A DNA stretch of 64,000 nucleotides from Cladocopium goreaui (GCA_947184155.2 CAMXCT020000263.1:214222-278221); one strand, 5' to 3'. Positions 40,365-51,886 are shown, numbered from the stretch's first letter. The notes: generated by a model from the letters alone, not told the origin. Made by a program: numbers and translations.

Positions 40365-40593
40365 GTGAGAACTGCAAATAACTAAGCATTTCAGGTTGGT
40401 GCATCATTTGAATATCCCCCAATGAAGATAGCTGATAGCTCTTGCATGCTCTTGCCACTTTTTTTTATTAAGGGCATTGGACAACGAGTTTCCTCTTGAA
40501 ATTGGTGATTCTCAGGGTCTGTTCGGGGGGATGGCCCTGTGAAAGCCATCATTTTGGAGCCTCAACACCTCTCGTCGCACAATTCCACCGCAG

Positions 40594-40638
40594 TTTCACC
40601 GGCTGTTGGTGAAATTTCCTGCAGCCCGGGCAGTGGAT
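40594..40638 (+). CDS. Exon candidate
   Basis: 45 nt, in frame at both ends. Acceptor TCCACCGCAG, donor GTGGAT/GTTGAG. Reads FHRLLVKFPAARAVD. Confidence 0.45.
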
Positions 40639-41044
40639 GTTGAGATATGACATGCTTAAAGGGTGCCTTTGTATAGCATCCCCCCAAATTATTTAAAACA
40701 ATCGAAAAGTAGTCCTGCTGTACTAAATGAGTGGCGAAATATATATTTGTCGATCCTTTTGGGGGCTACAATTGTGTTCGCCTCGATTTCTGTGAGTTTC
40801 CGAGGGAACTGTGCAAGTCTTATCGACCTCGCTGGCCGACAACCGTGCTTCTGATGGTTTATGTATTGGGAATCATCCCAAAAAACGGCATAAACATTCC
40901 GGGTTGGTGAATTATGGTGAAAGAATTTGTACTTGACTAGTCATGATGAGTCATGATCAACTACAGTTATTTACTTTATTATGATACTCAACTAATCATC
41001 ATTTGATGAACTATAATCATTATTTATATGATTACAGTATATTC

Positions 41045-41190
41045 ATTTACATATATATATAATTATATATATATATATATTCATATATATATATACAGTA
41101 TATATATTCATATATATTCATATATACATATTCATAATATATATATATATATATATATTCTAATATATATATATATACATATATATTCAT
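41045..41190. repeat. AT microsatellite cluster
   Basis: (TA)n blocks with periodic TATTCATA interruptions over about 145 bp. Confidence 0.9.
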
Positions 41191-41440
41191 AATCAAGTAA
41201 CCAGATGGGAAGAACTTAGGGCCCAACATCCACCGCTGCCGGAAACCAGAATTTCCTGCTGAATGCTCAGGGGTCCTTATGTTTTCCAATTTTCGGAGGT
41301 TTATCCAACATTTTCGGAGGTCTATCCACATGTTTGGAAGATTTTAATCAGCAAACATGTGGACTAGACATGATTATAGACTTATAGATATCACCTAAAA
41401 TGGCATAGTGAAATCCCTTGAAAGAAAGATAGTCACACAG

Positions 41441-41512
41441 GAAACGTACGGATCTCTGTTCGTTGCGCGCTAGCTTTTCCGAGCTTTCAAAGGAGGCTCT
41501 GGCGATGAAAAG
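41441..41512 (+). CDS. Exon candidate
   Basis: 72 nt. Acceptor GTCACACAG, donor AAAAG/GTGGTC. Reads KRTDLCSLRASFSELSKEAL then AMK. Confidence 0.55.
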
Positions 41513-41654
41513 GTGGTCTCACACGACTTGAGTATGCCATCCGCTCCAAATCGCTCCAATATATGCCTGTAGGGTACTACTTAAAAGGATCGTTGAGAGG
41601 TTTCTATGCGCACAACAAACAAAAACATGGTGTAAATTCCCATTGATTCCGCAG

Positions 41655-41748
41655 CATCCATCCCTTGGGCAAAAAACCACGTTGCAGCCTCGGGACAGTG
41701 CTCGCGGGACTAAGGCTGCAATTGGCGCAATGCTTCAGTTGCGGCCAG
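41655..41748 (+). CDS. Exon candidate
   Basis: Acceptor ATTCCGCAG. Preferred frame IHPLGKKPRCSLGTVLAGLR then LQLAQCFSCGQ; the alternative frame HPSLGQKTTLQPRDSARG is open too. The right border CAG/GCCGAA would be a poor GC donor. Confidence 0.45.
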
Positions 41749-41933
41749 GCCGAACCACATCCAGGGTTGAACCAAGGGCTGGGCTTAAAATAACGAGATA
41801 CATCATGATACATCAACTTTTTATCAGATATCATGAAATATCAACATCAACATCCATGATATATCCAGCATATATATATATATATCAATATATATCTGTA
41901 TGACTGGTGGTAGATCATGATATCTTTAGCCAG

Positions 41934-42083
41934 CATTGGACTGGTGTTTCCACTGGTACCAGGCCGTCCAGTGGATTTGCAGCATCGGCGGCGGGCTGAT
42001 CGGATATTTTGCTGGGGCGACCAAGCTGTGCGGGTTGGGTGCCATGGTCAAAAAAATCTGCGGCAAACACCAAAGGCCCAAAG
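41934..42083 (+). CDS. Exon candidate, possible membrane segment
   Basis: 150 nt. Acceptor TTTAGCCAG, donor CAAAG/GTAGTT. One frame reads LDWCFHWYQAVQWICSIGGG then LIGYFAGATKLCGLGAMVKK, hydrophobic enough for a membrane helix. Another frame (VFPLVPGRPVDLQHRRRADR) is also open. Confidence 0.5.
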
Positions 42084-42533
42084 GTAGTTGGTAGATGTTG
42101 GTAGATGAATTATGGATGACCAAAGAATCCTGGGATTTTATCAGTGTTGATCCGCTAATATCTAAGTGGACTTGAGAATATTTGAGTTTGCATATGAATT
42201 GAATAATTTTGAACATTTGAAGCGTGTGGAGTGTGGACCCATGATGTAGCCACACCTTCTTGTGCCACTCTGTTTGAATTCACTAGATTTGGAGACGCCC
42301 CGTCCCTTGAGGACAAGCTGCTTGGTGGGGTTTACTGCTTTATCTTTAACCCAAGCCATTTATTATTCAGGATATTCATCATTCACCAAAAATGGATATC
42401 CAGAGATGCCAGAAATTGATGTTCTGTCTTGGTGCAGTTTTGGATTTCCAGTGGTGAGGGATTGATATCCCAACTATTCCAAGCTGATCTTCATATTCGA
42501 CTGGGGGGATTCGACTGGCTCAGGCCACTTTTG

Positions 42534-42573
42534 AGGATGCACATCGATGGCGGCGGCAGGCCGACGGATGGCG
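42534..42573 (+). CDS. Exon candidate, short
   Basis: 40 nt. Acceptor GACTGGCTCAG, donor TGGCG/GTCCCC. Reads ATFEDAHRWRRQADGW. Confidence 0.4.
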
Positions 42574-42750
42574 GTCCCCATCTCAAAAAGACCATTCTTT
42601 CCTTAGCGGCCACAACAGGCCGACTTAAGGTTTCACTTTATCGATGTTAATTGCTTGGTGACTTACTGTTTGACTTCCTATTGATGATTTTTGGTTATTT
42701 TTGGATTCTTGGGTGATAAGCCGGAGTCTGAAAGGGAAAGGGATAAATAG

Positions 42751-42863
42751 TTGGACTGGACTGCACGGAAGTCTTCAAGCAGCCCATCTTCCATGCCAAG
42801 TTGAAACCGGGTCAGGGTCTACAGGCCGAGTCCTGGTTTGTTTTGCCAGGACACACATTCTGA
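42751..42863 (+). CDS. Exon candidate
   Basis: Acceptor GATAAATAG. Reads GLDCTEVFKQPIFHAKLKPG then QGLQAESWFVLPGHTF and TGA. Protein-like throughout; either a last exon or one with an unseen donor before the stop. Confidence 0.5.
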
Positions 42864-43114
42864 TTCAGACGATGATGATCCTTTCATTCAAGGTGTCGAA
42901 GCTGGTGGGACTCTGTGTTTTAAGGTTTTTTTTCCCCTCCTTTTTGGAGTCTTGCAACAAATAGAGGGGGAACTTGATGGAACGTGCGAGCATGTATGGA
43001 ACACGTGTAGTGTTGACTTCAAACGTCCCCAGCTTTACAGTGAACGATGGTGAAAATAGAGGTTGTTGGATGTCTATAGGATTTTATTGAATTTTTGTGG
43101 ACATTTATAGGTAC

Positions 43115-43233
43115 AATGTGAGGCCCCCCAGTTATAAGTTGGTTTATAAGCCCCAGTAACTATAGTTATAAGTACCATAAACCATAGTTATTGGACTTAT
43201 AAACCAATTTAGCTATCTTGGGGGCATCACATT
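43115..43233. mobile_element. Family H inverted-repeat element, single copy
   Basis: AATGTGAGGCCCCCCAGTTA ... GCTATCTTGGGGGCATCACA, with GTTGGTTTATAAG and CTTATAAACCAATT arms. About 119 bp and only one copy in the window. Confidence 0.6.
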
Positions 43234-43943
43234 AAATTGTATTTATGGCTCAAACCAATTTGTTTATTGTAACATAGTGCCGTTCCCAACGGCTGGTACC
43301 AGAACCCACCTTGCCATGCTGGGCGGTTTTGGCGACCCCGGCGACGTCCAGGTGTAGCCCCGGAGGATATCGAAGGTCACACCGTAGGTCCGTCAACAGC
43401 TGGGATTTGGTGATTTGGTGAGATGAGTTGATGCAAACTCAGAGATCTCTATGCAGATCGGCGAAGAAAATCAATCCCACTGCGAAATGGATCAGGGTGG
43501 GCATTTGGACCATTGTTGGAAGCGAAATGTAGGGGCCTTCTGTTGATTGGGAAGCACTGTGATGCAGGCTTTCTGTTTTCGTACTTGTTTCAAAGCTCAT
43601 GGTGAGGCGGTAGGGTTAAAATTGGATAAGAACTTGGGGTTGGTGAACCCAAAATTCGGGCTCAAAAAAAACTGCCACCAACCACCGGGCTCCACCAGCC
43701 CTGTGCCCAGGTCATACTTTCCATGGTGCCAGGGATGCACAGGCATGGAAGCCAGCCATCCAAAAAAGGCATTTTTTTGACCCCTTTCCAGGATAGTTCA
43801 ACTGTGAATGCGTCCAATGTTTCAAGGGTCACTAAAATTTGTCAAGTCCGGTGAGAAAAACTCATAAGTCGTGAATTTTTGGTGGCAACCCTTGTGCTTT
43901 TTTTTTGCACACTCTGGTTCACAATCACAAACCAAAGTTTCAG

Positions 43944-44005
43944 ACACGCGGGAGACTCTGGTCGAGTTGGGAGGCGCTGATGTGGATAGCAGCCATGCCT
44001 GGTTG
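43944..44005 (+). CDS. Exon candidate
   Basis: 62 nt. Acceptor AAAGTTTCAG, donor TGGTTG/GTCCAC. Reads TRETLVELGGADVDSSHAWL. Confidence 0.5.
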
Positions 44006-44097
44006 GTCCACTTTTCAATGTCCATCCCTGACTTAACGATCAGCAAAGACTTCCAAAACTGATGTTTCATGATCAGCAAAACTGATCAAAACTTCAG

Positions 44098-44191
44098 ATG
44101 TCATGGCTACCGCCAGACGTCTTCAGAGCCCTGAAACGCCCTTGTGATGTCCAGGCGTCTGGCAATCCCGAGCACTTGAAGTGCATGGCTG
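44098..44191 (+). CDS. Exon candidate
   Basis: 94 nt. Acceptor AAAACTTCAG, donor GCTG/GTGGAG. Reads MSWLPPDVFRALKRPCDVQA then SGNPEHLKCMA. Confidence 0.6.
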
Positions 44192-44801
44192 GTGGAGCCC
44201 AGGGATAATGGAGATCATGGTTTCTATGCTGGGATTCTGCGTGGTTTCTCCATCAGGAAAATGGCAGATCTAGGCAGCAAAGTGACATAAAGTGACCTTT
44301 GCCCATGGAAATGGAAAAGTCATCACTCGATGTTTTTTTTTCTGTTTTCCATATGGATCTCGCGAATCGCAGCTTGTATCGAACTTTTCTTGCGGTGTCA
44401 TCAAGGTTTGTATGGAGGAGTTTGCGGATGGCGAGACTTTGCTGGGAAACCCAGATTGTCCTTGACATCAAGTGCTGCATTGGCATTTGCACTTCATTGC
44501 TATTGAGCAGCTGCTGAATTAGTGGCAGTTGCCTCATGTTGCCTCCAGAGTCAGATCCAGAATCACCAAAATCGGACTTGTTTTCTCCTTTTGCTGCTCT
44601 CATATGTCATGTGCTCCATGATCAATGTAGAGAATATTTAGTATTTACACAATGTATTTACCACCATTTGCCCTAGAATCATCCAAATGTAGGCTAATGT
44701 AGGTATATATACGATTGTATTTATATATATATATATATGATATGCCGTGATATACCATACATGGAGCACATGGGGAGAACACCGTGAACACCACGTCCCA
44801 G

Positions 44802-44834
44802 GCGGAGTTTGCCTTGTCTACACAGGTCGCGGTT
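44802..44834 (+). CDS. Exon candidate, short
   Basis: 33 nt, in frame at both ends. Acceptor CGTCCCAG, donor GCGGTT/GTGAGT (full consensus). Reads AEFALSTQVAV. Confidence 0.45.
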
Positions 44835-45050
44835 GTGAGTCGTTGACAGCAACTGGTAGGATCTAGTAGGGAAGTCTCAATTTAGAGGATCAACATGTCA
44901 TGAACTCATGAACTTTGATATGAAAATTGCTGTTCCTCTGACCAACTTCCATGAAATATATGAATGAAATCATGAATGCAACCCAGAGATTTAAGTGAAC
45001 GTGGGGATTTTTCACCTCGATTTGGCATGTCCAACTGGTAGCTGGGCCAG

Positions 45051-45174
45051 GTATCATCAGAACTGCATTGACCAATGGCTGGTTCGATGTGCAGCATGTC
45101 CCATTTGCAAGCAGATGCTTGGCAGCGACACTATGAAGTTTCTGCCAAGTCCCCTCTCAGCCCTTGCAGATATT
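45051..45174 (+). CDS. Exon encoding the C-terminal half of a RING-H2 finger
   Basis: 124 nt. Acceptor GCTGGGCCAG, donor GATATT/GTAAGT. Reads YHQNCIDQWLVRCAACPICK, then QMLGSDTMKFLPSPLSALAD. The pattern H-x2-C-I-D-x-W-L-...-C-P-x-C is the second half of a RING-H2 zinc finger, found in E3 ubiquitin ligases that recruit E2 enzymes. The first zinc ligands (C-x2-C) must lie in an upstream exon, which I could not identify. The splice sites match consensus. Confidence 0.75.
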
Positions 45175-45203
45175 GTAAGTTGGTCGGAACACGATACTCT
45201 CAG

Positions 45204-45231
45204 ACCGGTGGGAATCCTTGCCGACTTCGCG
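45204..45231 (+). CDS. Possible mini-exon
   Basis: 28 nt between CTCTCAG and GTAAGT, 29 bp after the RING exon's donor. The spacing is too short for a normal intron, so it may instead be an alternative end. Confidence 0.25.
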
Positions 45232-46316
45232 GTAAGTAACATCACCCGCATCCACCACCATCAATTTGCTCAAGAACTGCAAGAGAATCAGCCACAAGGG
45301 CAGATTTGTGTATGCCAAATTCCCGCCATAACGTGAGTTTGTTTAAGGTGCACGCTCATGTTTCTTTTCCCGAGGGGGAACCCACCTTCTGGTGAATCTA
45401 ATATAAGGATTTTTTTGGGGGGGATTGCCGGGGGGAGCGCCTGAAATGAACACCTCAGGAATATCACTGCGCCTCAAAATCTGTGATGCACTCAGAGGAA
45501 TCTGGTAAATCTGGTACAGTAGCTGTGCATGAGGTATCAACTTGCAGTTTTTGCATCAGGTAGTCCATCTCGTTGAAACAAGAGCCGGCCCTATTGACTC
45601 AATGCGGAGCATTCACATGGCAGAGATTTGCACTGTTTGGGGAACTTATTTCATGATATGTCATTCATGTTCTATTAAAAACAAGATAAAAACGGGTGCA
45701 GTAATTCTTCATTTGGCTTTTGGAATCCTCATTTTTGTGTGATTTTCGTCACATCATCAAGACATGCTCTCGGGTATCGCTTGTCAGTTCGTCCCGAAAT
45801 GTGGTGGAGAACGCATCGACCAATGGATTTGCTAGGCGTGGACGGCATTGAAAAAGGCAGTTTCATGCGGTTTGTGTTGTGGGTTGTCTAATTAAATCCC
45901 ATTAAATCCCATTAAATCACTAATATTAAATCATATTAAATCAAGTTAATTCAAGTTAGTTCAAGTTTAAACATGGTTCCAAGTTCCAAGGGCTTCTCAA
46001 CCAACGACCATTTGCACAAGTCCGTTGTAAAGGTATAGTAAAGAGAACCTGAAAGCAAGTGCAGGTTTTCCAATGGAAAGGCCACGAACATTTTTTCAGG
46101 GTCTTTTCCTTGATGTTGATTCTGCATCCGAGAAAACATTGACATGGGTGAGACCACTTCTCCCAAGAGAGAGCACTTTGTTTTTTGTTCCATTCGAAGG
46201 TTTTGATCATTGAAGATAATATAAATCAATATAAATCATATGTTTTCAATAATTTCTGGATTTTTTGAGGTTCAAAGGTTAGGGTTGCCGTCATTCGCCC
46301 ATAGCCAGTTCTTCAG

Positions 46317-46373
46317 TGCCCGACCAGGTTCTTTCGAAGGCGGGCATGGTCATGAACACAGGACAGCTGTGGG
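46317..46373 (+). CDS. Exon candidate
   Basis: 57 nt. Acceptor AGTTCTTCAG, donor GTGGG/GTAATT. Reads PDQVLSKAGMVMNTGQLW. Confidence 0.5.
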
Positions 46374-46776
46374 GTAATTGAGAAACCTTGACGCATGTGA
46401 ACCCCTGGGTCGTTGAATTGATGATTTTATGAGCAAATTGAATAGCTATCAAACACTGTTAAATCATGTTTTGAGAGTGAGGGCCGATTTTAGCAGCCAG
46501 GGTTTATGAATCTGGTTGACGTTACCCCAATTTTTTGGAAATTGATGATCAACCATGGGATGGAATGGGGTACTCCATTTTCAGACCTATGAACCTTGAT
46601 AGGGTACGACGACAGCAATTTCACAAGGTTCAGAATGGGCAATTTCACAAGCAAAGGATGAAGAACACTTTGAAAACCGGGCCGGGGATACGGGAAAAGG
46701 TTGTTGGCTCGGTGTTGATGGAGAAAGAATTGAGCAAGAGGCTTGCGTTTCTATAGTTTTTGACATGCCTTTTTCT

Positions 46777-46872
46777 ACCCCATAGGATCCATGTATGCTA
46801 TATATGGTAACATTTACCATCAATATACCCCCAATGTTAGCATATATACCAGCACCATGGATCCTATGGGTA
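46777..46872. mobile_element. Family C inverted-repeat element
   Basis: ACCCCATAGGATCCATG ... CATGGATCCTATGGGTA, 96 bp; nearly identical to the copy at 2379. Confidence 0.9.
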
Positions 46873-47440
46873 CATGACTGGACATGTCATTGGGGGTAAT
46901 TGAAGTGATCCAGAACCAGAGAGGTGACCTTGAACAGAGGATGGTGATGTTTTCATGTCCGGGCACAAGAAAGGGCACGCCCAAATTCCAAGGGAGTTCG
47001 ATTGGCGGACACATTTTGAGCACACCTGGATTAGATGTAATATGATGTAATTACAGATGATCTCCTAGAGTCCTAGAGTGATGTCATCTTGCTGTGCTAT
47101 GTGATGTTGCTTTCCATTTAAGGATGCCGTAGGGTCAGTTTCGGTTTGGTCATTGTGATGGAGTGTTTGTTCTTGGTCAATTGATGTCAACTTGATTTTC
47201 TCCGGGTTGAACGCGGATAAGTGGAAAGGGAATGAAAGGGAACCATCCCCAAAGTTACCATACATTGTAATACATGGGTTGCAGAAATCAGGTCGATTAT
47301 TGGGTTTACGACGTGTGTGCTTGGTCTTTCAAGCTGTGCGATTGACCTCACATTTTTTGAAATTTATTTTTTCTACAGATAAAGAATGGGTGGGCCGGTG
47401 GGCCCCCAAATTCTGGAGATACTAAACGCAGAGATAGTAG

Positions 47441-47583
47441 CTGGCGCCTAGGGTTCCCAGCAACATCTGCAGGACCGTGTCACCACTCATCGATTTCAAA
47501 AGGACGTCCGCCACCAAAAAGTGGTGCCTTTGTCCTAACAGCATCGTGTCTCATCCTGAGGCCAGCAAAAAGAGCACGGAGAG
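47441..47583 (+). CDS. Exon candidate
   Basis: 143 nt. Acceptor GATAGTAG, donor GAGAG/GTAGGA. Reads LAPRVPSNICRTVSPLIDFK then RTSATKKWCLCPNSIVSHPE. The CLCP motif hints at metal binding, but no family is recognised. Confidence 0.6.
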
Positions 47584-47885
47584 GTAGGATCACCCCCTAT
47601 GAGGATACACGTTCGTGGGCGTTTGTGAGGGTTTACCCAGTATAAATGAGATACACAGTTCTAAATGGTATAACCTAGCAATAAATGGTATGACAGTACA
47701 GCATAGCATGCATAGCCCCAGTTATAAATGGATTAACCCATGATAACCCCCTTGAAAGAGGACTTATGATCACCAGGTGATTTACCAGTTCCGAGATGTG
47801 GCCAGAGGTCAACATGTTCCAAACTCGAGTCGGATCGTTTTCTTGTTGTTTTCAAATAACTGATTCACACATCTGACTCAAGATT

Positions 47886-48106
47886 ATTATATCATCATAT
47901 ATTATATCACATTATATCATATCATATTATATCATATTATGTTATATTATATCATATTATATTATATTACATTACACTATATTATATTATATTACTGTAT
48001 ATCATATTATATCATATTATATCATATTACATCATAATATTACATCATATTATATCATATTATATCATATTATATCATATTATATCATATTATATCATAA
48101 ACATTT
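47886..48106. repeat. ATATCATATT minisatellite
   Basis: About 220 bp of ATATCATATT-like decamers with ATATTAC variants. Confidence 0.9.
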
Positions 48107-48163
48107 ATGAATTTGGGAGTCTGATAATCTCCCATAGTGGATCCATTTCATGAAGCACCGCAG

Positions 48164-48248
48164 CCACGTACACGAGCTTGCCATCGCTGGCACTTCGAAG
48201 ATTCACGCAACAGCAGCTGACTGCAGACATGCAACACATGCAACTTGG
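48164..48248 (+). CDS. Exon candidate
   Basis: 85 nt. Acceptor AGCACCGCAG, donor CTTGG/GTTTGT. Reads TYTSLPSLALRRFTQQQLTA then DMQHMQL. A second frame (KHRSHVHELAIAGTSK) is open as well. Confidence 0.45.
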
Positions 48249-48398
48249 GTTTGTTCCAAGATGTCGGGAAACTCTAAAGTCCCATGGTTAATCATGGGTG
48301 ATCACATGTTATCAACATTCTTAAGAAATGGAGCTGGCATTTGAGGGCATTACTTTGCCGCCAACATTGATCCTCTACAACGCTTTTTTTTGTCGCAG

Positions 48399-48477
48399 AA
48401 ACCCTGCACAAATCCTTCAAAGACAGTCGGATACGGCGTCTTTATCCCCAGACAATGAACTGAAACAATTCTTGGAT
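48399..48477 (+). CDS. Exon candidate
   Basis: 79 nt after TGTCGCAG. Reads NPAQILQRQSDTASLSPDNE then LKQFLD, with a GT right after GGAT and a TGA three codons further (48484). Could be internal or terminal. Confidence 0.5.
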
Positions 48478-48885
48478 GTTTCCTGAAGAGCAGAACTCCA
48501 CAACTTCAAACAACAACATTTTTTCATGACGCTGGCCGGTACTCGTTCATCACCGGTTCATCTCATTTCGCGATGTGGCAAAGATTCAATTCGCGATTCA
48601 TAGGCAAACAGTGCGTTGCGTTGCTCAATTGGGCGCATTTCACCTAACGGTTTGTTTGCAGGCAAAGAGTTACCATCATTATATTCTGAGCAGTCATCTT
48701 GTGCCATCTCGCGCCAGTCAATGATGGTCATGTTAAAACATCAACCTATTACAGATGTTGGTACGAAATATATTGAAATATCTGATACTAGCATATACTG
48801 GCCATGGTCATGTTTCCAACTATCTGTGTTTGTTTATCTTTTAACATTCCCATCCATGGTCATCAAATTTTTATCCCATGAATAG

Positions 48886-48982
48886 CATGGAGTTTCCCCC
48901 ACAACCGATTGTTCGATTCCAACAGGAAGCTGATCTCTTGAAAAAACACGACAGGAGCATGGCAACCGGGCAAGAGCCAGCG
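48886..48982 (+). CDS. Exon candidate, helical
   Basis: 97 nt. Acceptor TGAATAG, donor CCAGCG/GTATGT. Reads MEFPPQPIVRFQQEADLLKK then HDRSMATGQEPA. A composite D-A element begins 80 bp downstream. Confidence 0.6.
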
Positions 48983-49062
48983 GTATGTGTGGCAAAGGAA
49001 GATTTCTACGTTGCAACATGACCAGCAGCCGTGGTTTCATCGCCCAAAACGCATCGCCCATA

Positions 49063-49187
49063 GCGGGTAAATTTCATCACGACCTCACGTCGCGACCGAG
49101 CCCTGGAATAATGCGGCTAGTAAGGGAAATCATCCCCTTTTATGGCCGAACTATTCAGGTTAGTGAAATATTATAATTTACCCAGAT
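49063..49187. mobile_element. Family D inverted-repeat element
   Basis: GCGGGTAAATTTCATCACGA ... TATTATAATTTACCCAGAT, 125 bp, directly followed by a family A element. Confidence 0.85.
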
Positions 49188-49188
49188 A

Positions 49189-49270
49189 TACCCTCTGGTT
49201 ATTTAACATAGCCATGGAACATGACCCATAGAAATAGATGGTTTACCTGGGTTTACCTATTAAAAAAATC
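49189..49270. mobile_element. Family A element, right part lost
   Basis: TACCCTCTGGTTATTTAACA and the GGTTTACCTGGGTTTACC interior shared with the copy at 52398, but no right terminus. Confidence 0.75.
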
Positions 49271-49562
49271 AGTCTATGGATTGTATGATTTCATCTATCA
49301 TACAGCTGGGATCAGTTGGATTTATTTGGATTTGAGACAGGAGAAGCAACCCCTTAGCCGCGAAGCCCAAGTGTTGGATTGTAGAGAAACAATGAGAAAC
49401 ATACAAATCTGGATGAATCAAAACAGCTTCACTGTGACGTCACTGGAATGATAGTCTGCAGTTTGACGTCCGCTGGGTGCTGGTGTAGCTCTAAATCTCG
49501 GTCACTAAGTCAAAATTATCAATTATATGCAATCATGATTTACACCACAAACATCGTCAGTC

Positions 49563-49563
49563 G

Positions 49564-49611
<48 letters not shown>

Positions 49612-49692
49612 TGATGATGATGATGGTGATGGTGATGGTGATGGTGATGGTGATGGTGATGGTGATGATGATGGTGATGGTGATGGTGATGG

Positions 49693-49724
<32 letters not shown>

Positions 49725-49922
49725 GTTGTGGTGATGGTGATGGTGATGATGATGGTGATGGTGATGATGATGATGATGATGCTGATGATGCTGATGATGC
49801 TGATGATGATGATGATGATGCTGATGGTGATGATGGTGATGATGGTGATGATGATGAATGGTGATGGTGATGGTGATGATGATGATGATGATGATGGTGA
49901 TGGTGATGGTGATGATGCATGA
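49563..49922. repeat. GAT/GAC trinucleotide microsatellite
   Basis: About 360 bp of (GATGAC)n, (GATGGT)n, (GAT)n and (GCTGAT)n blocks. Poly-Asp, poly-His, poly-Ser and poly-Met frames through it are artefacts. Confidence 0.95.
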
Positions 49923-49985
49923 TGCATGATCACGCTATCATCACCTCCCAATCCCTTGACCTACCTGAGGTATAGCCGCCTGCAG

Positions 49986-50064
49986 TTGCCTCGACTGCGG
50001 CAGCATTCTCCTGTTCGAAGCCGAGGACGTTTGCTTAACGGGCTTGGCCATGTGGATTAACAGG
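49986..50064 (+). CDS. Exon candidate
   Basis: 79 nt. Acceptor CCGCCTGCAG, donor AACAG/GGTGTG or one base later. Reads CLDCGSILLFEAEDVCLTGL then AMWINR. CxxC could bind metal. The alternative frame LPRLRQHSPVRSRGR is open. Confidence 0.5.
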
Positions 50065-50482
50065 GTGTGAGATGACCCCAAAATGGGAGGTTCAAGGTAA
50101 ACCATGGGAAAGTGAAGACAAAACATGATAAACATGGATTTGTTTGATGTTTTTAGGGGTATCCCATTTTTGAACAAACCCAGGTGGTTCCCTATTTTGG
50201 CGTCTAAACTGTGGTGTGTTGGGCGTTTATTGATTTGATCATGGGGATTTCCTGAAGCAGTGTCAAATCTCCATTCTCAGATGACCACATCAACCAAGAA
50301 GTTTTTCATGGAACATCTATCCAAAACTTGGTTAATGGCTATCTGGATATGTTCCATTAAAACAAAATGGCTATCTTAATGGAACATCTATCCATCCAAA
50401 AAGTATCAGAAACCAGATAGCCTCAGTAGCCGGCGAGTTTTGTTGGGGCACCTTTACCCACATCACAGAAAGAACTTTGCAG

Positions 50483-50604
50483 GACGGCGCTTCGGTGCAA
50501 CCCCAAGTGCTTCCTCCAAGTCGCAGGCGATCGTCGGGACCAGCAAAGAAACCGTTGGTCCATGGGGAATTTGAGGATTATATGGATTATACGGGCAAAC
50601 AGAG
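50483..50604 (+). CDS. Exon candidate
   Basis: 122 nt. Acceptor AACTTTGCAG, donor CAGAG/GTTTGT. Reads DGASVQPQVLPPSRRRSSGP then AKKPLVHGEFEDYMDYTGKQ. A basic Pro/Ser-rich linker followed by an acidic aromatic patch. Confidence 0.65.
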
Positions 50605-50701
50605 GTTTGTACTACTCACTAATAATAATCCTCCAGTTACAAACCTATTTTAATGAACCTAGCCCTTGCATCTGGAGGTTTGTACTTGGTCTACGGTTTA
50701 G

Positions 50702-50759
50702 GGACGGATTGCTTCACGAGCTAGGAATCTCGCGGCGGACCAGTAAAGGGAGATGGTCG
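50702..50759 (+). CDS. Exon candidate
   Basis: 58 nt. Acceptor CTACGGTTTAG, donor TGGTCG/GTGGTT. Reads DGLLHELGISRRTSKGRWS. Only 97 bp after the previous donor, a short intron for this locus. Confidence 0.5.
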
Positions 50760-50809
50760 GTGGTTGTGGGTACCACGCAAGTGTTCAGCATTCTGAAAAT
50801 ATATTATAA

Positions 50810-50870
50810 TATATAATTATATATATGTAATTATGTATATATATATATAGAATATATATATATATGGAAA
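50810..50870. repeat. AT microsatellite
   Basis: (TA)n with a few GTAATTA interruptions. Confidence 0.85.
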
Positions 50871-51806
50871 CCGCCCTCAAATGGACCTACCCCAAAGTCC
50901 ATTGAGGGATATTGCTGCATATACATATATGTATATATTTTATATAATCAGTATATTAAATTGCCAAAAGGAAGACATTGGAAGGAAGACACAGAGTGCC
51001 CTGTGTATCCTCCATTTTTTTTTTTCGGGGGTTCAGCCACTCTTTCACCACCAGTTTCGGTGATGGTCTACACCACACAAAAGGAGGAAATCAAAGTATA
51101 AAGTATCAATATGTATAAATTATACTTTTGATACATATAATATATTGATGGTCTAGCACATATCAATAATGTATACATATATATAAAGTATCAATATATA
51201 AATCATTTTTTTCCCTGGCTAGACCACATTTTTGCATATTGATCGTGAAATCCTTAGGGAATGGCCATTCAAAAAATGCAGGTGCGGCCACCCTGGCATC
51301 GCTGGGAGGAGCCAGAAATCTGAAAAACCACACGACATGAATCTGAATGAATTATAGTAGATTTGACATTGTGACATGATTTTTTGATGACCGAAATTAT
51401 ACTGTTTGGCTGTGTCTGAAAATGGGGTATCCACGGTCCACGGCCATCAAATAACGGGGGCGATTATCATAAACGTTCCAGTTTTAGGTACTTTTTTGGC
51501 AGACAAACGAGGACATATGAATGCTGGATACTGCAATGGGTTGATACTTTGGGAATTCTGCAAACACTTGGCAAGTCTTTCGACCTCATCAAATACCACG
51601 CATTTCCCAAATGTTTCCCTGCAAAATTCATGATTGAATGTATGATAAACATACAGTACTGGAACACAAAAAGAGTGATACAACATGATAGATGATAGAA
51701 CCATCACTCGTGGATGTTTTCAAACGCTGGGGACCAATTTTGGTCAGTTCATCCAACATTTCAGTTGGTTTGTTCAAAGCGGTGGGTTTACACATTTTTT
51801 TTTTAG
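50871..51806. other. Non-coding stretch
   Basis: Repeated AAAGTATCAATAT motifs at 51090-51200, which can pair as an imperfect hairpin. No exon candidate. Confidence 0.4.
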
Positions 51807-51886
51807 TGCCTGTGCACCATCTCTGGACATCAAGGCTCACCGGATACCTACCAAGAAACACGAAGAAAATTGGGGGCAGCGAAAAG
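51807..51886 (+). CDS. Exon candidate
   Basis: 80 nt. Acceptor is a long T tract plus AG; donor AAAAG/GTATTG. Reads ACAPSLDIKAHRIPTKKHEE then NWGQRK. Confidence 0.6.

Noticed and set aside
44253-44603. 116-codon minus-strand frame with plausible composition
   Set aside because: No recognised family and no minus-strand neighbours. Kept out of the annotation but it is the best minus-strand candidate if transcripts are found.
45204-45231. Confident mini-exon after the RING exon
   Set aside because: Only 29 bp would remain for the intron, too short for normal splicing; listed with low confidence only.
49448-49951. Long open frames of poly-Asp, poly-Ser/His and poly-Met on both strands
   Set aside because: They only translate the trinucleotide microsatellite; all frames stay open because the unit contains no stop in those phases.
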